A stretch of 64,000 nt of DNA from Medicago truncatula (taxonomy: Eukaryota > Streptophyta > Magnoliopsida > Fabales > Fabaceae), in the NCBI RefSeq assembly GCF_003473485.1, contig NC_053042.1, positions 14,528,501-14,592,500 of the forward strand. The letters run 5' to 3'. Position 1 is the first letter of the stretch, and every line of letters begins with the position of its first letter. This document shows, piece by piece, positions 1 to 12,189 of this stretch. Made by a program: the position numbers and the translations under genes. The notes beneath the pieces were generated by a model. That model saw nothing but the letters and a program-made list of their open reading frames with translations, was not told the DNA's origin and ran no database searches.

Positions 1-444
1 CACTTCAACTGTAAGAGACTTCACCGTCCTAAAAAATTTCAATGTGGACATTCATCTTCGAAAAGCTTATATCATCAAAGTAGTAAATCATCTTGATTAA
101 GTGTATCAATTGCTAACATAAAAAAAAGTAGTATTTGAACTTGGAATATAAAAGAAGATGGTTTCTTTTATTTATTTTTTTTGGTATTTTTTTTTATCAA
201 ATGATAGCTTTTATTTAAAGTATAAAATATATGAATGCACAACATTTTTTTGTAAAAAAAAAAAAAAAAAAAAAAGCACAACATCTTTTTTTTGACAGAT
301 TTTGTTGAAGTTTTTATTTTTTATGTCATCTATCAACACATTGTTCTTTAGTGAACATGTATGTGACACCGACACTTCTGATTGATGATATGTTCCGTGT
401 CCATTTTTGATTGACGATTCTGTTATGTTTTTATATAGTTTTTA
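1..444. other. AT-rich intergenic sequence
   Basis: No coding signal is seen. The stretch is AT-rich with a run of over 20 A near 257-280 and ends in the left target-site copy of the Mutator-like element that starts at 445. Confidence 0.6.
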
Positions 445-2218
445 GGCTTAATACATTCCCCAGTCCCTTAACTTATTTTATTTTCTCAGTTTGGTCCTTT
501 AACTATAAAATGTCTCAATTTGGTCCCATAAATCTTTTGTCGTTTACTATTTTGGTCTTATCTGTTAGTTTTTAACCTTAAATGTCTAAGGTGAACCAAC
601 TTTATAGGTGGCCCACCATAGACCTTATTGAATCTTTTTTTTTAACGGTTTGATCTTCTTTTTTTTTAAATGGAGACCTCTGATGATGAGTGTCTACTAA
701 TCATAATGGTGCACCATCAACACCTATCGTTTTTACCTTTATTCATCTTCTTTCCTCCTTCTCTTCTTCATATTCATCTCAATCTTCATACATTCATAAC
801 AAATTTCAAACACTCCCAGAAGAAAAAAAATTAAAACTCATAATTTTTTCAACAAAAATAAATAGAATTAAAAAAATCATGGATTTCTCTTCAAATAAAA
901 ATTAAAAAAACTGAATCTCTCTTTTGTTTCTCCTTCCTCCTTCATTCTATGTGTAAATTAAATATATAATTTCTCAAATTATATATTTTTTAATTAATTT
1001 TTATTTTCATCCCCCATCTTCTTGTTCATCATGATGTTCATTAATATTCATCGTCTTCATACAAAATTCAGAAAATAAATAACAGTACATCTTACCCATT
1101 TCTTCTTTGTCGCTCTCCAATCCCACTTATCAGCTCTATCTCTCACACTGAGAAACGGACGCTACACAACCTTTCTTCTTCTTTCTCCGTAACATCACCA
1201 ATGACATCCACTGCCACCATAACCACAACTTCAACCCAATCCAACAATCCCTTCGCTTCAGTCCAAACAACAACACCTCTACCTTTCCAAGTTCCACTTC
1301 CACCTCCAAACTCTCAACATCCTAAATCTAATTTTTAAATGTTTTAAATCAAACCAAAGAGCAAAATCAGTTATTTATTAAAATGTGAAATTGAATTTGG
1401 AATCGAGGAAGAACAACAACTCTCTATTCTCTCTCTCTTTCAATCTGTTCCTCATTTCTTCTTCTTTTCTCTGTTTTTTTTAATTCATGATGATGATGAT
1501 GAAAGGAAGCAAAAAAGGGTTGAATTTGGTTTGCTTGTTGTTGAATCTGTGTTGTTGCTGTTGTTGTTGATGTGTTGATGATGATGAGAATTTGTAGAAA
1601 TAGTTTTTCCGGTTTTTTTTTTTTTGAATTGGGAGAAGTTATCTGTGATGTATTGCTGCTGTTGTAGTTGTTGTTACTGATGATGATGAGAATTTATATT
1701 TCTATGTTTTTTCTCGGTATGTTTGATTTTTTTTTTCTACGGTTGTTGTGGTTGCTGCTTTTTTTTTTTTTGAAAAGATTTTAAAGTGATTAATGGATTT
1801 TAAAGTGGAAATAGGGGAAAGAAAGATTTGGAAGTGAGGTTAAGGATTTGGAAGTGATGAATAAAAAAGGGGGTTATGAATTTGGGTTGAAGTGAATTAA
1901 TTTTGTGTTCTTTTCTTCTTCTGGGTTTTTGATGAAGGTATTATGATGATGAAGGTGAAGAACAAAGGGGAAAAGAAGATGAAGAGAGAAGATGAAGAAA
2001 ACTGTTAAAATCAAGTGTGGATGGTTCACTCTTATATATTATAGACCTGCAATCAAGTGGTTAAAATAATATCAAGAATAATATACATTAAAAAATTAAA
2101 GGAAATGATCAAAATAGTAAATGACAGATGATTTATGGGACCAAATTGAAACATTTTATAATTAAGGGATCAAACTGGGGATGTATTATAATTAGGGGAC
2201 CTGGGGATGTATTAAGCC
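445..2218. mobile_element. Non-autonomous Mutator-like element, possible Pack-MULE
   Basis: The ends are inverted repeats: the left begins GGCTTAATACAT and the right ends with its complement, and similarity continues imperfectly for about 110 bp (left to about 560, right from about 2105). The element is flanked by identical 9-bp direct repeats tagttttta at 436-444 and 2219-2227. A 9-bp duplication is the usual Mutator-superfamily footprint. No transposase is visible. The interior is C/T-rich then ATG/TTG-repeat-rich and includes a short open frame at 1201-1338 (about 45 codons, Thr/Pro/Ser-rich, starting MTSTATITTTS) that could be a captured gene fragment. The capture is only an inference. 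Confidence 0.75.
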
Positions 2219-2336
2219 TAGTTTTTATTTGTTCCATGGATATAACATGTAACATCCCGCTAATTTATCAATAGACCATGGAATTAGCTGAACGTTTCAT
2301 GAAAGAAATAATTATAAAGGATTATTTATAGGGAAA

Positions 2337-2791
2337 TGTTAACTAGTGTCCCCGAGACATTTGTTAAGAATTACTCCCTCCGTCTCTAATTATAAGACCC
2401 TTTTGAGAATTTTTTTGTCCCTTTTTATAAGACCCCTTTACTACATTAATTATTTTTTTACATGCATGCCCCTATTTATTATACATAATTTTCTTCAATC
2501 AGCAATAAATATCATGTTGAAAACATAAACCAATTCTCTTTTAAAGGATAAAATTGTAAAAACAATAGTAATTATAAACATATTTAATACAAATATCCAC
2601 TATCTTAATTCCCGTAATTTTTTCAAAAGGGTCCTATAATTAGGGACGGAGGGAGTATAAAAGAAAATATTGTCTTGAAAATTGTGTATTTTACTTTTTG
2701 AAAGTTAAAAAAATGTTTTTTTCAATGCAAAACTTCACTTTTCTTTCTACTTTTAGTTCCTTAACGAGTGTCCGGAACACTGGTTAACAAA
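2337..2791. mobile_element. Small inverted-repeat element interrupted by a Stowaway-like MITE
   Basis: The outer ends (left gttaactagtgtcc, right its near complement ending in ggttaac) are inverted repeats of about 30 bp. A second uninterrupted copy of the same family lies at 36269-36394. Here the interior is split by the Stowaway-like element at about 2372-2658, giving a nested insertion. Confidence 0.65.
2372..2658. mobile_element. Stowaway-like MITE
   Basis: It begins TACTCCCTCCGTCTCTAAT and ends in the complementary ATTAGGGACGGAGGGAGTA, the typical plant Stowaway (Tc1/mariner-derived) terminus with a TA-type target. The terminal repeats continue through the motif aagacccttttga and its complement. 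It is non-coding and sits inside another small element. Confidence 0.85.
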
Positions 2792-3436
2792 ATCCTTATT
2801 TATAATGAGGAATATTTAACTTGTAGTGCCGGTTAAAAACACATGTTCAGTTACCGTATCAATGTCAATTAATCGTGGAAAATTGTTGTTGACACATTCC
2901 ATAAGGCTGAAGCACACAAGTAAAATACGCTTTTGCCCCCTCGGCACTTAGCTACCGAGGGATTTAAAAATCGGCTGCAATTAACTACTGAGAATTTGTT
3001 ATAAGAACAGAACAGACATAGGAGTTTCCAAAACTTTATTGTTACGTTTTTTGATCTCCTAGGTGCGATTTTCAGCAATTTCAAACCATTCCAAGCCAAT
3101 TTCAATCACAAAAACAGGTAAGTTTTTTGAATCCTATTGCATTGTTGTTTTGTGGTCGAATTGTTTTTTTTTTTTTTGTTAAATTTCGATTATATAGGTT
3201 TTATTGATTTTATGATTTCATGATATGTTAGGATAATTTAGGTTAGAATTGTTAGAGAACTTTTATTGAATTGTTAGGTTTAGGTTTTGATGAATCGGTG
3301 TAGAATTGTTAGAATTGTTTAGATTTAGGTGTAGGTTTTGATGATAGTTTAGGTTTAGGTTTAGTTTTTGATTTTACAATTTTACGGCATTGTTGTTTAG
3401 TTTAGGTTTTGATCGCCATTTTTTTTTAATGTAGAT

Positions 3437-3649
3437 ATGTCTCAGAATCAGGGTAATGTTCAGGGTGATGAGAGGAACAAAAAAAAATCACCTATGACAT
3501 GGCACATAATTGTTTGTGATAGTTCCAAAAAAAACAAGAAGGGTTCGAAGGTGCCGGTGTACAATCAGTCGAGGTTGAGGAGGAGCGGGAGGACATGCTA
3601 TTTTGGTCCTCAACCAAAAGAAGGTGCCCCAACGAAGCGGGAAACCTGA
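3437..3649 (+). CDS. Hypothetical 70-aa transposon-associated protein
   Basis: The open frame starts at ATG 3437, just after an apparent intron acceptor (ag at 3433-3434). A good donor (caggtaagt) lies at about 3117, so the first exon would be 5' untranslated. The product is basic, with KKK and KKNKKGSK runs and a RLRRSGR tract, and shows no recognisable fold. It lies inside the inverted-repeat element and is probably a fragment of a transposon gene rather than a host gene. No function can be assigned. Confidence 0.35.
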   Translation: MSQNQGNVQGDERNKKKSPMTWHIIVCDSSKKNKKGSKVPVYNQSRLRRSGRTCYFGPQPKEGAPTKRET

Positions 3650-4004
3650 TTAACCTTTGTAATGAGGAAGATGTGTAGTGGCTTGTAATGCCTAATTGTG
3701 TTGGATCTTTTTTTATGTTTTATTTTTGTGTCGCGCATATTTTGTTTGACATTATGGTACTTAGAATAAAATCGCATTTGGAATAATTTCGATTAAAGTT
3801 GCGTTTTGAATAATTGCGTATTCGAATAAAAACTAATTAAATCTAACGTGAATTCAACTAATTAAAATTGCGTAATGAATAAATAAATTCGAAAAGTGAA
3901 TAAATAAGATAATTATTGTTCCATTCAAAACAACATGTATCATGCATATTCAACTATATATGTTATCACATTACATTGCATTACATTACATTCCAGAATG
4001 TAAC

Positions 4005-4237
4005 TTCCAACTGCAACAATCATCTTACCCCTGAATGGGGTAAATTCAAACTTGCTAAACAGCAGGACTCCAGCATGCGATGAGCATTTTAAATGATGAT
4101 ATTCATGTGTCAAAAGAATGAGATGCATTCCTTGACACATGAATATCATAATTCAAAATTCTCATCGAATGCTGGATTCCTGCCGTTTAACAAGTTTGAA
4201 TTACCGCATTTAGAGGAAGACAATTGTTGCAGTTGGA
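4005..4237. ncRNA. Long imperfect hairpin 1, MIRNA-precursor-like
   Basis: The arms are about 112 nt (4005-4120 and about 4126-4237) and pair with only scattered mismatches and small bulges around a loop of a few nucleotides near 4122. Well-paired blocks include tccaactgcaacaat, attcaaacttg and gatattcatgtgtcaa with their complements. This geometry is typical of young plant MIRNA foldbacks or of inverted-repeat transposons. Expression is unknown. A second, longer hairpin built from the same outer sequence follows directly. Confidence 0.5.
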
Positions 4238-4248
4238 CGTTTGTACCT

Positions 4249-4565
4249 TCCAACTACAACAATTGTGTTACCTTTGAATGCAGTAAATTCAAACTTGCCA
4301 AGCAGCAGGACTCCAATGTTCGACCGGCATTCCCATAGTTCCATTCAAAAGATTAAATTCTTGTTAGGTTTGGTTTAAATGACGGTATTCAAGTGTCAAA
4401 AGAATGAGGTCCATTCCTTGACACTTCAATACCTTCATTTAAACCGACCTAACAAGAATTTAATCTTTTGACATGAACAATGGAAATGCCGGTTGAACAT
4501 TAGAGTCCTGCCGTTTGGCAAGTTTGAATTACCCCATTCAAAGGAAGACAATTGTTGTAGCTGGA
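4249..4565. ncRNA. Long imperfect hairpin 2, MIRNA-precursor-like
   Basis: The arms are about 150 nt (4249-4405 and about 4411-4565) with high complementarity, including an uninterrupted block agattaaattcttgttagg. The outer third matches hairpin 1 in sequence, so the two are tandem relatives. A block near 4503 (gagtcctgccgttt) reminds me of the Medicago-specific miR2592 family, but that is from memory and unchecked. Confidence 0.5.
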
Positions 4566-4584
4566 AGGTGCATTCATACCGTAC

Positions 4585-4936
4585 CTAATGACGATCTTCT
4601 GGCGGAATCAAACTTTTGATGATATCTTCAGTTGATCTCAGCAACGTCACCCGCATATCGATCCACTGGAACATGTTGTCCTCCCAAAACATGCTCGTCA
4701 CGTTTTCGTCGTTCGTTAATTCCACCCAAGTGAATGATATTCTCCCCTCATCGAGCGTTGGACGTTTATACCGAACGTGTTCCACCCTCCTTGTGTCTCT
4801 GGGGTTGACTCCTTGGTTGAATTAAGTCAGTTCATCCTTGAGATCTCTTAACGTTACACCAAAGCACCGAACCTTCAACCTCTAAGGTTCTCCGCCGTTG
4901 AATTGTGCATGAACGTCGAACCACCCGGCCATTGTT
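4585..4936 (-). pseudogene. Broken transposon-encoded PB1-like protein
   Basis: Reading the - strand from an ATG at about 4934 gives a frame starting MAGWFDVHAQFNGGEP. It carries in-frame stops after that motif and again after LRDLKDELT, then is open from 4785 to 4585 (ending in SLIPPEDRH and a stop). The layout resembles short N-terminal proteins that precede MULE transposases in legumes; this is from general familiarity. At least two nonsense codons make it non-functional as a full-length product. It lies downstream of the hairpins within the same decayed element. Confidence 0.55.
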
Positions 4937-5870
4937 TCAAACCTACACAATAAGAAATTTAAAAAAATCAATGAGAAACTCATTCAAACATTTCATCAAA
5001 CACTTTATGTGCACATTATACATGGACTCTAAAAATCATAAAAATAATCCTAAAATTATAAATCATATACTCTTCCTAAAATAAAAAAATTAATCATATA
5101 CTAATTATTCAACTTATAACATAAATCATTCAACTTATGTTTAACATAATTTTTTTTTTTGTTATAACATAAAATATAACAAAATTATTCAACTTATATT
5201 TACTCTAAAATTCTTACTAAAATAAAAAATAAATATAAAGCACCAAATTAAAAAATAACCATAAAATTTTAAACTATAACATAATCATCATGCAAACATT
5301 TTAACTAAATTAATCAACTAACATCTAATCTAAAATTGATTTATAACATGTAAATCTAATTAAAAACTAAAATAAAAAAATAAATATAAAACACCAAATT
5401 AAAATATAACCCTAAAATTTTAAACTATAACATAAACATCATACAAACATTTTAACTAAATTAAGCGACTAACATTTACTCTAAAAATGAATTATACTAT
5501 GTAAATCTACTCAAAAACTAAAATAAAATAAATCTACTCAAAAAATAAAAAATAAAAAAATTTATAACAACTAAAATGTAAGTTAATAGCATTATAATTA
5601 TTTACTTGTGATTTTGTTGAATAAATTTGGTTGGATTTGATTGGGTTTTTAGAGAGATTTGAAAAAAAAAATTTGGAAGATGAGATGAATAATGGATGAG
5701 AGAGCTTCTGCCAGATTTTTAGCAGAAGATCCTCGGCAGTTAACTGCAGCCGATTTTTGAATTCCTCGACAGTTGCCGAAGGGATAAAAACTTATTTTAG
5801 TGTGCCTCAATTTGAGTTTTCTTAATCGTGTCCGATCAAACTCTTGGGAGAATGGTAAATTAGTACTTTC

Positions 5871-8693
5871 AACATAAGAGTATAAAACCGGCAAAACCCA
5901 CTTTTCCTCTCATTTTTGTTCCTTCCCTTCTCTGTCCATCAGAAGCATTCTCTACTCTCTCTCTCTCTCGTGTCCCTCCCTCACTCAAAAATAAATAAAT
6001 CACCCAATCCCATCTAAATCCAAAACCAAATCAACATGCAAGCTCACTACCTTTCTCCTTATGTGTGAATCAAACATTCAATCTTTTAAGTACTCTATAA
6101 TCTTTTAAGGATTATAAGCTGTTTTGGTTGTAGTTTTTTTTTGGATTGCTGCATGTATGGTAGAGGTAATGGGTGAGCATGTTGACTGTACATTTTTGGA
6201 TTGTTGGACATAAGCTTGAAGATAAGGACTAGAGTGGTATAAGCTAGAAGATGAATTACTAAGCTGTTTGGTCAGGTACTGTTATTTGGGTCATGTCTTT
6301 TACTGTGTAAATCAAAATTAAGTGATTATTTGATATTTAGATTCTACGCTTAATTTACTTCGATTTGGATATAAATTTCATGTGTTTTGGATTAGCGATG
6401 AACTCTGAAAGTCCGTTTGAAGTTGAGCATTTCTGCTGGAAAAATGCTTACGGGTTTTGATGTAGATTTTGCGGAATAAGCTATACTGTGAGTTTTAGTT
6501 GATGGAATGGCTCCAGAACTGAACCTATATACTTGGTAAGAGTTTGGATTGATGGTTGGACTGAATTTGGAGCTTGCGGGAAGCTTGATATTGGGATTAG
6601 CGAATCATAATCGTTTATCGGCTAAAATTGAGGTGGGTTCCTTTAGGTTTAGCATTACCAAATGTATTTAGTGTTTGGCCAATTTATGATTAGTTATTAA
6701 CTATAGGTTTAGATACCAAAATAAAAGGAGTGCTAGGTACCCTTGTACTCCTAATATTCATCAAACACTGTTTTGGAGAATATTAAATGTGCATAATAAT
6801 GTTAGATCCCTTTCCCTTGATTATTATGCTCTTATTAGAATAACACTTCACCTGATATAGTAATTGGTGTAAATGAACTCAGATAAATTGTGTGACACAC
6901 CATTAAATATTGTCGAGTTATGTATAATTATGATTAATAAATGAATATGTATGTGAAATGATCACTGGCAGACAGGATTCCCCTATGACTACTAACACCC
7001 TAGGTGGAGTAAGAACTCACTGAGGCTTAGAGCTTGAATAGTTTATATGACTATGTTGATAGTTTCTTCCTTGTACTGTTTAACTTGTTTAGACTTTCCT
7101 AGTTGTTTTCCGTTGTGTGTGGTACTAAATTAGTGTGATGTACTTAGTGCATTATTCGAATAAAGTTCTGTAATTTTAATGTATTCGGATCCATTATATA
7201 TGCTCCTATTGATATTCTAGATAAATCAACATGGGGTGTTATACAACCGGTCAAGAAAAATTGTCATCATGCACTTCCAAGTTCCTCCACTGCCGCATAT
7301 GGAAACATCTCTCGACATGTACAGGTAGCAGCTGATGCCAAACAAATTGAGCAATAGAGACCCCCTATTTTAACCTAAGTATGATTTAGTTCCACTATTT
7401 CTAAACTTGAGATGTTAGTCCCAACATTTTAATCGTTTTAGAAATTTTTCCCATCATAAAATTTAGGGTTTATTTTTAATGACACGTTTGTTCTGTTCAA
7501 AATCAGCAATGACATGCCAACACATGTAATTCCACATATTAATGAATATGATACGTGAGAAAAATAACTCCCAAACTAGGTTGTGAGGAAAAAATCCTGA
7601 AATTTGTGAAACAAAGAGATTACAGTCCAAAATTTAGAAGTGGTGTACTTGAATCATATATCAGTTAAAATTGAGGAACTAAAAGTGCATTTAAGCTTAG
7701 ATATTATTAATCTTTTTCTTCAGAAGACCTTATATATTGTTAATGTAAGTTGTATGATGTGTTGCATATATCTACTTAGAGATGTTCCATATGCATTTAT
7801 GTATGTGGTAACAAGTAAAATCTTATACTTTTTTTTAACATAAATAAAAAAGAAGTAGCATTTGCATGGTGAAAATGAAAACTACATTTGCTAGACGAAA
7901 ACATATATATTTCACCAATTTATTATTTTTATTTACCAAATGGTTGTAACATATTTTGAAAAGCAAATGGTTGCAATTAACAATGTGTGGCACATATGAC
8001 CAAAATCTGCATATACAAATAGGCCAAACAGATTGCATATATGTACTTTGAAACTATGTTCTTGAACACTTAATTTCAAAATATATGATGATTGGTCTCT
8101 TGTTGGCACATGGTAATGAATGTTGTACACAGAGATTCTTATTCACTGTGGTTTCAAAACAAATCTCAAAAATTCCCTTTATAGCAATTTTAATATTTTC
8201 ACCTTTTTCTTATTTTAGCAAATTTCAGATATTTCTCTTTATGATACCAACCAAACAGTAAGTGTCATAACTTTTGCAAGTTTGCAACAACTCTTTCTGT
8301 TCAACGTGAGAATTTTGGCTATATCATCAACTCAAAATAACATTTATACCCTTTATTTCTCTCTCAAATAAAAAAAGTTATAGTGGCAGTTTTGTCATCT
8401 CCTTCTAGCCTTCATAAAGTTGATATATATATCTATTATTTCATGACAATTTCATCAATCTTCCTTCCAAATAGAGAGGTAACATTTCTTCTCCTCTCCT
8501 ATTATTTTCTTCTTATACACATCATAATTAATATTCTTGAAATTATAACTTGCAGTTATACTTAGAAAAATAATGTTGTGTTTTGTTTAATTTTGTGTAC
8601 TCTTGTTAATATGTTTCTGTTTGATTCTTTACGTGGTAAGTGAAATAGATCCACTGAAAAAAGGTCTAGCTAGCTAGGGTTGTATTTTGAGAG
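5871..8693. other. Intergenic region upstream of the MADS-box gene
   Basis: No gene is recognised. About 5900-7250 reads like transcribed but non-coding retroelement sequence (a CT-rich leader, then a stretch ending ggggtgttata near 7241); an LTR origin is possible but I could not pair it with a second copy. About 7360-7650 is weakly foldback-like. The last few hundred bases are AT-rich with a TATATATAT tract near 8421 and presumably hold the MADS-gene promoter. Confidence 0.4.
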
Positions 8694-11600
8694 ATGGGGC
8701 GTGGAAAGATTGAGATTAAGAAGATTCAAAACAAAACCACAAGGCAAGTGACATTTTCCAAAAGAAGAACTGGATTGTTGAAGAAGACTCATGAGCTATC
8801 AGTGTTATGTGAAGCTCAGATTGGACTAATAATTTTCTCGAGCACTGGAAAACTCTCCCAATATTGCTCTGATTCCACAAGGTATATTTATCCTTCATTT
8901 TATTTTGTATTTTTCTCTTAGATCCCTTGCATTATTTTGTGTAAACTCAAGTGTTGATTTAATTTGTGTGATGATGAAATTCTTAAGAGTTTCTGCAACT
9001 TTACTATGGATTTAATATGTTTTTTGTTATTTTATTTTGGAGTTAGTTTCTGCAACTTCACTATGGATTTAATATGTTTTTCTAAACTACAATAGTTTAT
9101 TTTTAAATAAACTACAAAGAAACTAATGTTCTTTTTGATGTACATGAACATGTCAAATGGAAATTATTTTAGGGTTACATTAAATTTTATAACTCCTTAG
9201 AATTTTGAGTGTTAGTTCAACTTGAATCATCTATACAACCGATCTTTATGAGACCTTTCGATTAAAAGAGAGTTGCCACTGACTTGTATTGATATACTCT
9301 TAATTTCATTTTAGATCTCTTACATTGCAGAGGTGTTTGATTTGTCTGATGTCTGCAGCTTCATTGCATTGATTTCATTCACATTTTAATTTTTTAAAAT
9401 TTATTTTGAGGTTACTTTTAGAATTTTGATTAATTACTTTTCACATGGAGAAATTAGTTTACACTATTAATATATATTCAACTATATAGAGTGTGTTTTT
9501 TTACGTTACTTATATTGTGTTATAATATATTGTTGTGTATATGAGAGAGAAATTGATGTGCTGATTTACAGTTTTTTTTTGGGAGTAAATGTGTTGATTT
9601 ACATGAACATGCCAAAAGGAATTAGTTATATATTTTGGGTTTTATTTTTAATTTTGATTAATTGATTTTCTTTCTTCAAAATTATAATGTACAGTGTGTT
9701 TTTTGGGTTAGTAAAATATACTCCCTCCGTTACAGACAAAAAATATGAACTTCTAACCACTAAACAACTTGAAAAAAAATATACATGATATTTTGTCTGT
9801 AAAGGATTCATTATGGTGTTTCTTTCAAGTTAATATGTTATCTTTCTCTCTTTTTGTGGGTTTATGGAGAGAGAGAGATTGTTATGTCATGACATGTACA
9901 TGAAGTGAAGTTATTGGTCTCTTTCATTCGATCAAACTAAGGTTGACCAACTTGAGTGTGTTAGTCTCTTAGACAAGGACAGTTAGTTTATTTTTCAGAT
10001 GATGATGCAAGCTGATATTACAAATATGTATATGATGATTTCATGTTATAATTCGTTTTTCAGACAGCATGTGCTGGAGATTATGCATTTCACTTTCAAC
10101 GATATATTTATGTAGATAAATAATGAATATGAATACAATTTCAGCTTTGCTATAAAGATTTTTATAGGGCTACATCTTATAAAATCAAATTACAGCTGTC
10201 TCTTGCTGCTTCAATTGATATTTACATTACAAGTAACAAGGTCAAAATTGAGAGGTTGTGGAAACATTTGTAATTGCTTGTGTTGTTATTTAACTTTGGT
10301 GTTTAGAGAATTTCTTCAACCAAAATGTTATACTTGTTTTTGTGAATTATTTAATTTTTTTGCAGATAGTGGAATAAAATTGAAGTATGATATTATTTTT
10401 TGTAATGGATTTTATTCATGCAGGATGGACCAAATCATTGAAAGGTACGAGAGAAGTACAGGTAAACGCATTATGGCTGAACATGATGATCATCAGATTC
10501 ATCCCAGGGTATGTGACTCACTCCTATGCTAATTTTTTTAAATGTTGATTATGAAAAATTAATTAAGCCTTGCTGAGAGAGCTTAGTTATATATGCACAT
10601 ATATAAATAAATTAGTACCTAATGTAATTAATTTTGTTGGTAAAATATTTGTTTATAGGAATTAGAAATGTTCCATGACATGGCAATGCTGAGGCAGGAA
10701 AGTCTTCGTCTTGAATTGGGAATTCAACGCTATCTTGGAGATGACATGAAAGATTTACAGTTTGATGACTTGAGTAAAATTGAACATGAATTAGAGATCT
10801 CTCTTGCAAAAGTTCGAAACCGTCAGGTTAGTCGAAATTAATTTATCTATTGTACCTGTAGTAATTACAGTTTATTTCATCTTCAATATTTATGAAATTT
10901 GATTAATGTGGCTTTTGTTTTATTCAAAATAAAATAAACTTTCATATGTCTATTGCCTTTTGCTTCAACTTTCATATTCTAAATCGTTTTCATAGTTTTT
11001 GTCATATAGGAATGAAAATGAAATTAACTTGTTCAAAATGTTTAATGAAAACAATATATCAATAAAACATAGGGATTGGGTGTATTAATTTTCTATGTAA
11101 TTAGATCAGAGTACTTCTTGTTAATTTTAATCAATATTATTCCTATCTCTTTTAATTTTCGTGATTATCATTCAACACAAATTATTGACACATTATTTTC
11201 AATACAGAATGAGCTCATGCAACAACAAATGGAGAATCTCCAAAGGAAGGTGACATATATAATTAAACTAAATATCTCTTTAATTAACATATAGGTACTC
11301 ACCTATATCATTGATCATTAATAGACACATCATTAATAATTGTATATATGTTGTGATTCAGGAAAGAATCTTGCAAGATGAAAACATGAATTTATCCAAC
11401 TGGGTAAGAATATTTACTCCTACTAATGTTATTACCACCTTTTGAATTTGAATCTGGATTTGTATATGCACATACATTATACCATGATTTGACACTGAGA
11501 TTGCAGATGCAATGTTGTTCTAGAGGACTTGTAAAACTTTTATATTGCGGATGTAATTGCAGTTGCGAAATTTAGAACTATGTATTAAACTAATTAATTT

Positions 11601-11852
11601 TTTAATCTCATCAAATTAATTAATATATTCTTTTAACTTGATGGGATATTAATTTGGACATTTAATTTAATTGTTCAGGAGCATAAGGCAGTGATGGAAA
11701 ACAAGGCTGTGATGGATCAGTTTGCATTTTTTGAGGACCAACCACTTAGCAGGATCCTTCAACTTGCTGCACCTGTTAATCCCTATCTTCAGCTTGGTCA
11801 GCCAGTTTTTCAAGATTATAATCTCAAGACTAGGGACCTCGATCACCCTTAA
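8694..11852 (+). CDS. B-sister (TT16/ABS-like) MIKC-type MADS-box transcription factor
   Basis: Exons are 8694-8881, 10424-10508, 10659-10826, 11208-11249, 11362-11403 and 11679-11852. All introns are GT-AG, phases are consistent, and the product is 232 aa. Residues 1-60 are a MADS DNA-binding domain ([30 protein letters not shown]). The I region follows (MDQIIERY), then a K-domain coiled coil from about residue 92, and a short C-terminus with [13 protein letters not shown]. The MADS domain and the [12 protein letters not shown] pattern match the B-sister group (Arabidopsis TT16/ABS), which acts in ovule integument and seed-coat development and endothelial pigmentation. The nuclear, dimeric DNA-binding role is known for the family; function here is inferred. 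The usual MIKC exons 3 and 4 appear as one 168-bp exon. Intron 1 is 1.5 kb and may be regulatory. B-sister identity rather than AGL63/GOA specifically is as far as I would go. Confidence 0.9.
9720..9812. mobile_element. Stowaway-like fragment in MADS intron 1
   Basis: It begins TACTCCCTCCGTTACAGAC and pairs with a diverged complement (gtctgtaaagga) near 9800. It is a short, degraded Stowaway-type copy in the first intron. Confidence 0.5.
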
Positions 11853-12189
11853 ATATCAATTAGTTAATGGTATATATATGTTATTAACCATCATTAATTA
11901 ATTTCTTATATTAATATTATATTATGATTAATTATTGACATGTTTGTGGAATTGTGACTTGCAGAGTAACATGGAATTATGGAAATATCGATCATGTCGT
12001 ACCATATATCCTGCAGCTTGATTCTGGACATTTTATAATAATTTACTTTTCATTTTAAGTGTCATGGAGATGTAAGTACTTATGTTTGTGTATGTTTATG
12101 ACTTGAAGAGGGAGTATTAATTAGGTATATGTAGTAGATACCTATATATTCACTGGTAATTTTAATTGATTTGCAAAAAATTTAATTTT

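Larger units (their letters stand above)
2870..5870. mobile_element. Decayed ~3 kb DNA-transposon-like element with inverted terminal regions
   Basis: Segments near 2900-2990 and 5695-5825 are diverged inverted copies of each other. Both contain a complement-related aaaatcggctgca core, a ccctcggca/tgccga block and a gcacac block. Inside are a short + strand frame (3437-3649), two long hairpins (4005-4565) and a broken - strand gene (4585-4936). I could not define exact ends or a target duplication. The superfamily is uncertain; a Mutator-like derivative is the best guess because the - strand product resembles the small N-terminal PB1-like proteins of plant MULEs. Confidence 0.5.

Noticed and set aside
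690..905. 71-codon frame, Ser/Lys/Phe-rich
   Set aside because: It lies inside the Mutator-like element, has low-complexity composition and no family resemblance.
4093..4338. 81-codon frame across the two hairpins
   Set aside because: The frame crosses the hairpin stems and mirrors the antisense frame at 3940-4149; palindromes give such frames by default.
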